A stretch of DNA of 64,000 nucleotides, from positions 310,001-374,000 of the forward strand of contig NZ_LR656164.1 in NCBI RefSeq assembly GCF_902168435.1, written 5' to 3'. Position 1 is the stretch's first letter. Every line of letters starts with the position of its first letter. This DNA is from Bacillus marasmi (GTDB lineage Bacteria > Bacillota > Bacilli > Bacillales > Cytobacillaceae). A program made the position numbers and the translations under genes. Under the pieces are notes generated by a model. It saw nothing but the letters and a program-made list of their open reading frames with translations, did no database searches and was not told the DNA's origin. Positions 7,812-16,405 of this stretch are shown here, piece after piece.

Positions 7812-10800
7812 TTGGCTAATGATCGTAAAGCTGCCTTAGAAATGGCGCTAAAGCAAATAGAAAAACAATTTGGTAAAGGCTCTATCATGAAGCTTGGAGA
7901 GCAAACCGACCGCAAGATTTCCACTATCTCAAGTGGTTCACTTGCCCTTGACGTAGCACTTGGAGTAGGTGGGTATCCTCGGGGTAGAATAATTGAAATA
8001 TATGGTCCGGAAAGCTCTGGTAAAACAACTGTAGCCCTTCACGCAATCGCTGAAGTACAAGCTACTGGCGGACAAGCGGCGTTTATTGATGCTGAGCATG
8101 GTGCGATTTGTTGCTAAGTTAAATTCAATGGAAACATTGAGCTAAAGCTTAGCCGGACGATAATGACCACTGAGGTTTATACCCTCACCTCAAACCTGTG
8201 GTTCCAGTCCGAACTGTATGGCTAATTTGGCAGGTGAAATACCTGCTTAGGATGAATGCGAGCATTCCTACCCTAATACCCCGACATGCTTTGATAAATC
8301 CGTGTTTATCATGGTGTGAAGCTCGGAGAGGACGGCGAAACTTGACCTGAGATGGTACAGGAGTAGTCGGGGGGCTAGAAAATTCCTATGCGTAGAGGGT
8401 CCTCTGGACTAGAACGAACCAACGGAAGTACGGCTCGAAAGGCGTGGAGATACCAAAATGAAGGTACTCACATCCGAATGGATGACCAGTAGTGGATTTT
8501 GTATTCGTGTTTGCAAAATCTGTGTTTAACCAGTAAAGGTTATTCGGGAATTTAAACCTCTCGCAGTGGTTGAATTCTTTGCTGGCGGGTTAGAGTTGGA
8601 CGCTAAGGGAATATGTAAAGCTAAGTCATACGGAACAAATGAAGCCGAGAAGTGGATGTTAAGGTTGCGGAACCAATGACACTAATCAGTAGGAAATGAC
8701 TGATGAATCTCGGTGGCAGCAGCCCGTAGTAGGTATGAAGCACTGATAATAAGGTGTGGACCGAAGGGGCATAGTTAGTAGTTATGTTACAAGAGTAGAT
8801 TTGCGACTAAACTGACAAGGAAGCCGTTAAGGAATCGAATCGATTTCAATGAGCACAACTGACTAAAACCTGCAATCCTTCAAAGCGTTTCGTGTAGTAA
8901 TACACGATTGAAGGGGGTACAAGAACTTGTCAAGACCAAAAACAGAAGCCGAATACAAATCCCTGCAAGATAAATTTTATAACCAAACAAAAGAATGTTT
9001 GGAAAGAAACAAACGCCCTAGTTTTAAAGGGCTTCTCGAAATCGTTAAAAGCGATGCAGTGATAATGACAGCAATACACAAGCTAAAAGCAAATAAAGGT
9101 AGTAAAACACCTGGAAGCGATGGAATTGTCATGGAGGATATTTTGGTCAAAGATTATCGTGAGGTAGTCGAAGGGGTCAAAAAGAAACTGGATAATTACA
9201 AAGCATTGCCTGTAAGAAGAAAACATATTCCGAAGACAGGTAAGAAAGGTGAATTCAGACCACTTGGTATTCCGGCTATCATAGACAGGGTTATACAAGA
9301 ACTGATTAGAGGCGTAATAGAGCCTATAATTGAAGCCCAGTTTTATGACCACTCTTACGGGTTTAGACCCATGAGAGAAGCAGGACAGGCGGTTGAATAC
9401 CTTAACCATATTATGAGACGGACAGGGTACACATGGTGTATCGAAGGTGATATAAGCAAATTCTTTGATGAAGTTAATCACCGTATTCTTCTGAAAACCT
9501 TATGGTCTATGGGAATAAGGGATAAGCGGATCTTGATGATTATAAAAGAAATGCTTAAAGCCGGAATAATGAATGAATGTAGTAGGAATGAACTTGGAAC
9601 ACCACAAGGAGGAATTATTTCTCCATTGTTAGCTAATGTATATTTACATCGTATGGATATGTGGATAACAAAAGAGTGGTATAACAAGAGGACTAGGAAA
9701 AGCTTTGTAAGCCAATCGTCTAAAATTTCTACGTTAAAACATCATTCGACACTGAAGCCAGCGTATTTAGTACGCTATGCCGATGATTGGGTTATTGTAT
9801 GTCGAAGTAAAACGGACGCTGAAAAGTGGAAATACCGGATAGGAGAATATCTGGGAAATACATTAAAACTTCGGCTTTCGGAAGAAAAGACATTAATAAC
9901 CGATGCAAGAAAGAAACCTCTAAAGTTCTTAGGATTTAAGATTAAAATGCTCAGTAATCGCGGAAAAGCAACACATGGGATTTTGCCGAAAGTAACGCCG
10001 GATGAAGAACGAATTGACCTGAAAGTAAAAGAATTACGTAAAGCGATCAGGAGATTAAAATACGCCAAAAACAAAGAGTTCTTAATTAGTGATATAAATC
10101 TTATCAATTCCCAAATTAGAGGAATAATTAATTACTACTCAGCGGCTGATGGTGTAAATGAAGTTCTTCGGAAGTACAGAGAAACACTGAAATATGCTTC
10201 TTATAAGGCATTAAAGAAGTATGGTGCAAAATGGACTCCGGCAAACAAAACAGACAATTTAAGGGAAGTTCACGAAGAAAGAACCGAACAAATTGCGGCA
10301 ATTGAATATGTAGTGCCTAAACGAATACCTAAAAAGCATATAACCGAAAAGGATAAAATAGTTGTTGGTATCACTTCCATAGCTTTTGCAATATGGCAAA
10401 TGGTTCCGAAGAAGAAATTAACAGAAACGCCATACACAACAGATGGAAGAGAACATTACGCAAAAAGGTCAAAGAAGAAAGCGGCTTTATATAGGGCTGA
10501 CTCTATCTTCAATGACATCCAATCGGTTTTAATCGCCTATGACACAAAAAGCCAAATATATAATTTTGAATACCTAATGAACAGAGGATATACTTTCAAT
10601 CGGGATAGGGGAAAATGCAGGTGCTGCGGTGATTTCGTCACTGGAGAAACGGTGAATATTCACCATGTAAAACCATATTTACCACTGAACGAGATTAATA
10701 AGGTTGCGAATTTGGCAACAGTGTGTAAACCGTGTCATTATCGAATCCATAACGTAAAAGAATTAACAGGGATACCGCCTATGGTGGTTAAAAGGATTGA

Positions 10801-12083
10801 AAGTTTTAGGAAGAAATTAGTCGAGCAAATCGCATAACTATTGATGGAACGCCGTATGCGGGGAAACTCGCACGTACGGTGTGAGGCGGGGGAAAACAGC
10901 TCCTAACGGGGAAGCCGAGGATGTCTGTTACCTATCGCTATCTCTTGATCCAGTTTATGCCCAAAACTTGGGTGTAAACATTGATGAACTATTGCTTTCT
11001 CAACCAGATACTGGTGAACAAGCACTTGAAATCGCAGAAGCACTTGTTCGCAGTGGAGCTGTTGACATTCTTGTCATTGACTCAGTAGCTGCACTAGTAC
11101 CAAAGGCGGAAATCGAAGGTGAAATGGGTGACTCACACGTTGGTTTACAAGCACGCTTAATGTCACAAGCACTTCGTAAACTATCAGGTGCGATCAACAA
11201 ATCCAAAACAATCGCTATCTTTATTAACCAAATTCGTGAAAAAGTTGGAATAATGTTTGGAAATCAACTTGTAGTTGCTTAATCTGAAAATCACCATGGT
11301 TTTATCTTTATAGGAACAAACTTATAAGGAGAAGCTGTAATAAACAAGATTAAGAAATTTACTCTGGGTTTCCCTTGCTAGTGATAGCAAGTTAAAAAAC
11401 CTTGTGAACCCTATTGCCTAGGGGTGTGGCTATAATAGCTGCTAACGGTGAAGCCCTCCATCTTAATGGGTAATACCGTGCCAAGCCTTATATGAAATAA
11501 GGAAGGTATAGAGACTACCGAAAAGTGCTAAAAAAGCAAACTAAGTAGGGTACGGCAGAGGATAGGCTACTGCTGGAAGTGCAAGGCTCTCTGTTACAGA
11601 GATGAAGAGATAGTCCGCGCTATAGAAATGGAAAATCTATAGAATTTGCCAGAGACAACACCAGGGGGACGTGCCCTTAAGTTCTACTCAACTGTACGAC
11701 TTGAAGTTCGCCGTGCCGAACAATTAAAACAAGGTAACGATATTGTCGGAAATAAAACAAAAATTAAGGTTGTTAAAAATAAAGTAGCACCTCCATTCCG
11801 TGTAGCGGAAGTTGATATTATGTACGGTGAAGGTATTTCAATTGAAGGTGAAATCGTCGATATGGGATCAGACCTTGATATCGTTCAAAAAAGCGGTTCT
11901 TGGTACTCATACAATGATGAGCGTGTAGGACAAGGTCGTGAAAATGCCAAGCTTTATTTAAAGGAAAATAAAGAAACACGCAAGGAAATTCTTCAGAAAA
12001 TCCGTGACCACTACAATCTTGATGGTGATAAGGTTGTTACCGAAGAACCAGATGATCAAGAAGAATTTGAATTACTAGACTAA
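7812..12083 (+). CDS. recA: RecA recombinase, three exons split by a group II and a group I intron
   Basis: The coding sequence is join(7812..8100, 10942..11264, 11649..12083): 289+323+435 = 1047 bases, exactly 349 codons or 348 residues, the normal Bacillus RecA length. The TTG start follows AAAGGAGGAACA. Exon 1 encodes residues 1-96, including Walker [10 protein letters not shown] (65-73). The group II intron interrupts the Ala codon of AEHA-LDP after its first base. Exon 2 encodes 97-204 with Walker B (ILVIDS) and IFINQIREK. The group I intron lies between Asn and Pro of MFGN-PETTPGG. Exon 3 encodes 205-348, ending in an acidic tail. No exon carries a frameshift or stop, so the gene should be functional if both introns splice. 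Unspliced RNA would stop inside each intron. The LexA box upstream indicates SOS control. Automated pipelines would probably call this three fragments or a pseudogene. Confidence 0.95.
8101..10941 (+). mobile_element. Group II intron inserted in recA (2841 bp)
   Basis: It begins with GTGCG, the group II 5' consensus, directly after exon base 8100, and ends in CTAT (AY end) at 10941. About 780 bases of structured non-coding RNA (domains I-III) precede the maturase ORF. A domain V hairpin follows the ORF at about 10845-10886 (GCCGTATGCG, GAAA-type loop, CGCACGTACGGT), then a short domain VI. A candidate EBS1 (CATGCT, 8285-8290) is perfectly complementary to the last six exon bases (AGCATG, 8095-8100). 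Boundaries were fixed by requiring an uninterrupted RecA frame. Group II introns in recA are known from thermophilic Geobacillus. Confidence 0.93.
8927..10837 (+). CDS. ltrA: Group II intron-encoded reverse transcriptase/maturase with HNH endonuclease
   Basis: 636 residues, TTG start after GAAGGGGGT. The RT blocks are present: [54 protein letters not shown], the catalytic YADD near residues 284-287 and KFLGFKI. A maturase X domain follows ([13 protein letters not shown] region). The C-terminus has an HNH nuclease: two CxxC-type zinc pairs (CRCC near 564, CKPC) and NIHHVKP. The full RT-X-D/En layout suggests an element capable of retrohoming. The ORF occupies the domain IV position in the intron and shows no frameshift. 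The protein should help splice its own intron from recA mRNA. Confidence 0.95.
   Translation: MSRPKTEAEYKSLQDKFYNQTKECLERNKRPSFKGLLEIVKSDAVIMTAIHKLKANKGSKTPGSDGIVMEDILVKDYREVVEGVKKKLDNYKALPVRRKHIPKTGKKGEFRPLGIPAIIDRVIQELIRGVIEPIIEAQFYDHSYGFRPMREAGQAVEYLNHIMRRTGYTWCIEGDISKFFDEVNHRILLKTLWSMGIRDKRILMIIKEMLKAGIMNECSRNELGTPQGGIISPLLANVYLHRMDMWITKEWYNKRTRKSFVSQSSKISTLKHHSTLKPAYLVRYADDWVIVCRSKTDAEKWKYRIGEYLGNTLKLRLSEEKTLITDARKKPLKFLGFKIKMLSNRGKATHGILPKVTPDEERIDLKVKELRKAIRRLKYAKNKEFLISDINLINSQIRGIINYYSAADGVNEVLRKYRETLKYASYKALKKYGAKWTPANKTDNLREVHEERTEQIAAIEYVVPKRIPKKHITEKDKIVVGITSIAFAIWQMVPKKKLTETPYTTDGREHYAKRSKKKAALYRADSIFNDIQSVLIAYDTKSQIYNFEYLMNRGYTFNRDRGKCRCCGDFVTGETVNIHHVKPYLPLNEINKVANLATVCKPCHYRIHNVKELTGIPPMVVKRIESFRKKLVEQIA
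11265..11648 (+). ncRNA. Group I self-splicing intron in recA (384 bp, no ORF)
   Basis: The 5' splice site follows T of GGAAAT (11259-11264) and the intron ends with G at 11648, as group I introns require. An internal guide candidate GTTTCC (11368-11373) pairs with GGAAAT, giving the expected G-U pair at the splice site. A P7 candidate is GACTA (11513-11517) with TAGTC (11611-11615), set in GATAGTCC, a typical 3' core sequence. No homing endonuclease is encoded. Excision joins N-P of RecA MFGN-PETTPGG in frame. Group I introns in recA are known from the B. anthracis/B. cereus group. Its detailed subgroup was not determined. Confidence 0.88.
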
Positions 12084-12096
12084 CATAATGAAATAG

Positions 12097-12133
12097 AGCA
12101 GCAAAGCTTTGTTCAATTGCTTTGCTGCTTTTT
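12097..12133 (+). terminator. Terminator of recA
   Basis: An 11-bp perfect stem AGCAGCAAAGC / GCTTTGCTGCT followed by TTTTT, 14 bases after the recA stop. Confidence 0.93.
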
Positions 12134-12358
12134 AATATTAAATAAAGTTACCAAAGTTGTAATATATTTCATTATTATGAAATAAGGACGTGTTTCATTT
12201 TGTAAATATGTTCGCTAGTTTCAGGAAAAATGGACTGCATATGTGTTGGTTTGTTCGAACTTTTCCTGAAGGAAATGAAAAATCACAAAAAATATTTCCA
12301 AAAAATGCAATATATACTCCACAATTTGGCAAACATAGTAATCATAGGGGTCAAACCC

Positions 12359-12387
12359 TTGACAATGAAAATCCACAGCTTTACAAT
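12359..12387 (+). promoter_or_regulatory. Sigma-A promoter of rny
   Basis: TTGACA, 17-base spacer, TACAAT, about 140 bases before the rny start. The rest of the 12134-12525 gap shows no gene or recognised RNA element; the two overlapping short open frames there lack features. Confidence 0.8.
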
Positions 12388-12525
12388 TGAAAATGTATAT
12401 TTTACATTTTTATGAGTATGTGAAAGCTTAAAAGCCCTCGTGCTGTATATTGACCTTAGAAACCAGTGTACATGCCGACAAGTTAAGAAATGCATTACAA
12501 GATCATAGCAAGAGGAGGTGGAACG

Positions 12526-14085
12526 ATGGAACCAATTGCGATCATCTCCATTTTGCTTGGCCTATTCGTCGGTGCGGTTGTTGGCTATTTTATTCGTAAG
12601 TCCATTGCTGAAGCAAAGATTGCTGGTGCAACTAATGCTGCAGAGCAGATTTTAGAAGATGCAAAGCGCGAAGCTGAAGCGTTAAAGAAGGAAGCACTGT
12701 TAGAAGCAAAGGATGAAATTCACAAGCTTCGTACAGAAGCTGAACGTGAGGTTCGAGAACGAAGAAATGAACTGCAAAAACAAGAAAACCGGTTGCTGCA
12801 AAAAGAGGAGAATCTAGATCGAAAGGACGAATCGTTAGACAAACGTGAAGCCCAATTAGAGAAGAAAGAGGATGCTCTTAACCAAAGACAACAGCATATT
12901 GAAGAGATGGAAAGCAAAGTGGACGAGATGGTACGTATGCAACAGGCTGAATTAGAACGAATCTCGGGCTTATCTCGTGAAGAGGCTAAGAACATCATTT
13001 TAGACCGTATGGAACAGGAATTAGCACATGATACTGCTGTTATGATTAAGGAAAGTGAGTATCGCGCAAAAGAAGAATCTGATAAGAAGGCAAAAGAAAT
13101 TCTGTCACTTGCGATTCAACGTTGTGCTGCTGACCATGTAGCAGAAACGACTGTATCAGTTGTTAACCTTCCAAATGATGAAATGAAAGGCCGAATCATT
13201 GGGCGCGAAGGACGTAATATCCGTACTCTTGAAACGTTAACAGGAATCGACTTGATTATTGATGACACTCCAGAAGCTGTTATTTTGTCAGGATTTGACC
13301 CTATTCGAAGAGAAACGGCTCGTTTAGCACTTGATAAGCTTGTTCAAGACGGACGTATCCATCCTGCACGTATTGAAGAAATGGTGGATAAAGCTCGCCG
13401 TGAGGTAGACGAGCATATCCGCGAAATAGGTGAACATACTACGTTTGAAGTAGGAGTTCATGGGCTCCATCCGGATCTAATTAAAATTCTTGGACGATTA
13501 AAGTTTCGGACAAGTTATGGCCAAAACGTGTTAAAGCATTCAATCGAAGTCGCTCAGCTTTCAGGATTACTTGCTGCTGAGTTAGGTGAAGATGAAACAT
13601 TAGCGCGTCGTGCCGGATTACTACACGATATTGGTAAAGCGATTGACCATGAAGTGGAAGGAAGCCACGTTGAAATTGGGGTAGAACTTGCTACGAAGTA
13701 CAAGGAACACCCAGTCGTTATTAACAGTATTGCTTCTCACCATGGTGATACCGAGCCAACATCAACCATTGCGGTACTTGTTGCTGCTGCGGATGCATTA
13801 TCTGCTGCAAGACCAGGTGCGCGTAGTGAAACTCTTGAAAACTATATTCGTCGACTCGAAAAGCTTGAAGAGATTTCTGAGTCGTTTGATGGCGTTGAAA
13901 AGTCATTTGCTATTCAGGCAGGTCGTGAAATTCGGATTATTGCTAAACCGGAACAAATCGACGACTTGGAAGCACATCGACTTGCGCGAGATATTCGAAA
14001 GAGAATTGAAGAAGAGCTTGATTACCCTGGTCATATAAAAGTGACCGTTATCCGGGAAACAAGAGCTGTAGAATATGCAAAATAA
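12526..14085 (+). CDS. rny: Ribonuclease Y
   Basis: 519 residues from the ATG at 12526 with AGAGGAGGTGG upstream, the family's normal length. Order of parts: N-terminal membrane anchor (residues about 4-25, [17 protein letters not shown]), a long charged coiled coil (about 30-160), a KH RNA-binding domain (about 210-270, [15 protein letters not shown]) and an HD phosphohydrolase domain with HD motif [12 protein letters not shown] near residue 366. RNase Y is the membrane-anchored endonuclease that initiates bulk mRNA decay and works with the Y-complex, one member of which (YmcA) is encoded at 24.8 kb. A strong promoter lies in the 140 bases upstream. Confidence 0.96.
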   Translation: MEPIAIISILLGLFVGAVVGYFIRKSIAEAKIAGATNAAEQILEDAKREAEALKKEALLEAKDEIHKLRTEAEREVRERRNELQKQENRLLQKEENLDRKDESLDKREAQLEKKEDALNQRQQHIEEMESKVDEMVRMQQAELERISGLSREEAKNIILDRMEQELAHDTAVMIKESEYRAKEESDKKAKEILSLAIQRCAADHVAETTVSVVNLPNDEMKGRIIGREGRNIRTLETLTGIDLIIDDTPEAVILSGFDPIRRETARLALDKLVQDGRIHPARIEEMVDKARREVDEHIREIGEHTTFEVGVHGLHPDLIKILGRLKFRTSYGQNVLKHSIEVAQLSGLLAAELGEDETLARRAGLLHDIGKAIDHEVEGSHVEIGVELATKYKEHPVVINSIASHHGDTEPTSTIAVLVAAADALSAARPGARSETLENYIRRLEKLEEISESFDGVEKSFAIQAGREIRIIAKPEQIDDLEAHRLARDIRKRIEEELDYPGHIKVTVIRETRAVEYAK

Positions 14086-14111
14086 AGCGGTGCTTCTGCG
14101 CCGCTTTTTTT
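14085..14111 (+). terminator. Terminator of rny
   Basis: AAGCGGTGC / GCGCCGCTT stem (one G-U) with TTCT loop and T-run, starting at the rny stop codon. Confidence 0.9.
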
Positions 14112-14129
14112 AATGGATTAATTTTAGTA

Positions 14130-14470
14130 AACTCCAGAAAAAAAGTCTCAATAAATGCTATTGAATACTTAATTTCAAAGCTTCACCACAAAATAAGGCC
14201 CCAATGAGTGCTATTGAGTACTTAATTTCAATGCTTCACCAGAAAATAAGACACCAATGAGTGCTATTGGGTATTTAATTTCAAAGCGGCACTACAAAAC
14301 AAGGCATCAATAAGTCCTGTTGAGTATTCGATTTCAATGCTTCACGAGAAAACAAGATATCAATGAGTGCTATTGAGTACTTATTTTCAATGCTTCACCA
14401 CAAAATAAGACACCAATGAGTGCTATTGAGTACATAATTTCAACGCGGCACCAGAAAACAAGGCATTGGC
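14130..14470. repeat. 53-bp tandem repeat array between rny and ymdB
   Basis: About six and a half copies of a 53-base unit built from CAATGAGTGCTATTGAGTAC, TTAATTTCAATGC and TTCACCAGAAAA. Copies differ by scattered substitutions. CAATGAGTG and TATTG give only weak pairing, so no strong hairpin is proposed. The array occupies most of the gap before ymdB and contains no open frame of interest. Confidence 0.9.
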
Positions 14471-14574
14471 ATAGATAATGTGTAGCAACTATTCGAGCTT
14501 TGGTGTGTTATCGCTTTTGCTTCAATCTATGCTAAAATGAAAAACAGAAAACGGTATGTAGAAAGGATATAATC

Positions 14575-15372
14575 ATGAGAATTTTGTTTGTTGGAGATGT
14601 TGTTGGTTCACCTGGACGTGACATGGTGAAGGAGTATGTTCCAAAGTTAAAGGAAAAATATCGTCCGACCATAACCGTAATTAATGGTGAAAACGCTGCA
14701 GGAGGGCGCGGAATTACGGAGGCCATCTACCGCAGTTTCCTCGAAGTGGGCGCACAAGCCGTTACGCTTGGCAACCACTCTTGGGATAATCGAGATATAT
14801 TTGAATTCATTGATAAGGCTAAGTACTTAGTACGCCCTGCTAATTTTCCTGAGGAAGTTCCAGGCAAGGGGATTACCTATTTAAAAATCAATCAAGAAGA
14901 AGTGGCAATCATCAATTTACAAGGCCGAACCTTTATGCCAGCAATTGATTGTCCGTTTAAAAAGGCAGACGAGCTCGTTGAAGAGGCACGAAAAAGAACT
15001 CCGTTCATTTTTGTTGATTTTCATGCCGAGGCAACGAGTGAAAAGCAAGCAATTGGTTGGTATTTGGATGGAAGAATTTCAGCTATCGTAGGAACCCATA
15101 CACACGTCCAGACAGCCGATGAAAGGATTTTACCTGGTGGAACTGCTTACATCAGTGATGTCGGCATGACAGGCCCGTATGACGGTATTCTTGGTGTCGA
15201 AAGAGATGCCGTGTTAAAAAGATTTTTAACAGCACTGCCGAGCAGATTTGAGGTCCCTAAGGAAGGTCGAACTCAACTGAGTGCCGTTCTAATTGATATA
15301 GATAAAAAAACCGGAAATGCAAAGAAAATCGAACGTATATTAATCAACGACGATCACCCATTTTTCTCCTAA
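14575..15372 (+). CDS. ymdB: YmdB metallophosphoesterase
   Basis: 265 residues; ATG with GAAAGGAT upstream. It belongs to the TIGR00282/YmdB calcineurin-like phosphoesterases: GDVVGSPGRD at the N-terminus, NGENAAGG, GNHSWDN, DFHAEATSEK and GTHTHVQTADE supply the two-metal ligands. B. subtilis YmdB hydrolyses 2',3'-cyclic nucleotides and affects the choice between motility and biofilm. The gene keeps its Bacillus position between rny and spoVS. The repeat array directly upstream leaves only about 100 bases for its own promoter. Confidence 0.94.
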   Translation: MRILFVGDVVGSPGRDMVKEYVPKLKEKYRPTITVINGENAAGGRGITEAIYRSFLEVGAQAVTLGNHSWDNRDIFEFIDKAKYLVRPANFPEEVPGKGITYLKINQEEVAIINLQGRTFMPAIDCPFKKADELVEEARKRTPFIFVDFHAEATSEKQAIGWYLDGRISAIVGTHTHVQTADERILPGGTAYISDVGMTGPYDGILGVERDAVLKRFLTALPSRFEVPKEGRTQLSAVLIDIDKKTGNAKKIERILINDDHPFFS

Positions 15373-15575
15373 GACATAATTAGGAGAATATAATTCTTGC
15401 ATCAAAATTGTTTGAAGCAGTACATCAATCTCGAAGATTTACAGCTTGATTTTTTTCGTCCAAGCTGGAATAACTCCCCTAAATTGCGAATATAGTAGCA
15501 ATGGAATGATTTACACCTGATTTGTTCAAGCAATTGAACATGCGGGATCGGGAATTAAACGAGGGGGAGCCAGGA

Positions 15576-15836
15576 ATGGAGATATTAAAAGTTTCAGCAA
15601 AATCTAATCCTAATTCTGTAGCTGGTGCGCTTGCGGGTGTTCTACGAGAAAGAGGCGCTGCAGAAATTCAAGCTATCGGCGCGGGTGCATTGAATCAAGC
15701 CGTAAAGGCAGTTGCGATCGCAAGAGGTTTTGTTGCACCAAGTGGAGTCGATTTAATTTGTATCCCGGCATTTACTGATATTAAAATTGACAACGAAGAA
15801 CGAACTGCGATAAAGCTTATTGTCGAACCCAGATGA
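15576..15836 (+). CDS. spoVS: SpoVS, stage V sporulation protein S
   Basis: 86 residues from the ATG at 15576 (Shine-Dalgarno GAGGGGGAG). This is the exact length of the very conserved SpoVS family, so the upstream in-frame extension is not used. Sequence MEILKVSAKSNPNSVAGALA is diagnostic. SpoVS is a small Alba-like protein needed for progress beyond stage V and for septation control. In B. subtilis it is under sigma-H; no convincing sigma-H promoter could be fixed in the 200 bases upstream here. Confidence 0.96.
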   Translation: MEILKVSAKSNPNSVAGALAGVLRERGAAEIQAIGAGALNQAVKAVAIARGFVAPSGVDLICIPAFTDIKIDNEERTAIKLIVEPR

Positions 15837-15924
15837 AGGAATCTTCGGAAAAAATTGAAAGTCGATAAACTTTAGTTGTTTTTTTTAAAAAAATATTTAC
15901 GAAAAGACAGAAGTATATACAAAA

Positions 15925-15964
15925 AACCTGTTTGTTGCAAGTAGGCAAACAGGTTCTTTTTTTT
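15925..15964 (+). terminator. Terminator after spoVS
   Basis: AACCTGTTTG / CAAACAGGTT stem, 11-base loop, then CTTTTTTTT. Confidence 0.9.
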
Positions 15965-16085
15965 GCATAAAATGACACAGAAGCATGAAATGTTTGACTG
16001 AAACAGAATAAAACTATTTTAAAATATCCTGATTCATACAATTTATACAAGCCATTAATGGAATATTACAACTGTAAATAGAGTG

Positions 16086-16112
16086 AAAACCCTTATTTAT
16101 AAGGGTTTTTTT
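16086..16112 (+). terminator. Second hairpin-T-run upstream of korA
   Basis: AAAACCCTTA / TAAGGGTTTT with a short loop and T-run, with no recognised gene directly before it. It could terminate a small transcript from 15970-16085 or be an attenuator. A possible 11-codon ORF with AAGGAG upstream follows at 16125-16160. Confidence 0.6.
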
Positions 16113-16217
16113 AAGGAGTATAATATGAATATTTATTCATTAGGCACAGACCATATATAGTATTTTCCAACAAATAAAAAAATATTCACATTTTCGTCAA
16201 AATTTCGGCTTTTAGGG

Positions 16218-16246
16218 TTGCATTTTTTTACAGTAAGGTCTAGAAT
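16218..16246 (+). promoter_or_regulatory. Predicted sigma-A promoter of korAB
   Basis: TTGCAT, 17-base spacer, TAGAAT, about 150 bases before korA. Apart from the two hairpins listed, nothing else was recognised in the gap 15837-16405. Confidence 0.55.
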
Positions 16247-16405
16247 TGTAATCGTTTAGTACCACACTTTAATATTTTTTTAAGAAATTTTATCTATATA
16301 TTAAGGTTAATTTCTAGTGAATTGTTTAGGAAGGTGCTACACTTAGAATGTTAATATTGTTAATATTCTACATATTTTCTTAACGTATCCAAAGGGGTGT
16401 AAGAA

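Noticed and set aside
8253-8266. EBS2 candidate AGCATT
   Set aside because: It pairs perfectly with the adjacent GAATGC as a local hairpin, so it is probably not free for exon pairing.
7812-12083. recA as a pseudogene
   Set aside because: Introns with proper ends explain both interruptions, and the joined exons give an intact 348-residue protein.
12190-12415. Two short plus-strand frames before rny
   Set aside because: They overlap each other and the rny promoter and have no ribosome site or motif.
15373-15575. Sigma-H promoter of spoVS
   Set aside because: AGGAGAAT and GAAT words occur but not at the needed spacing.
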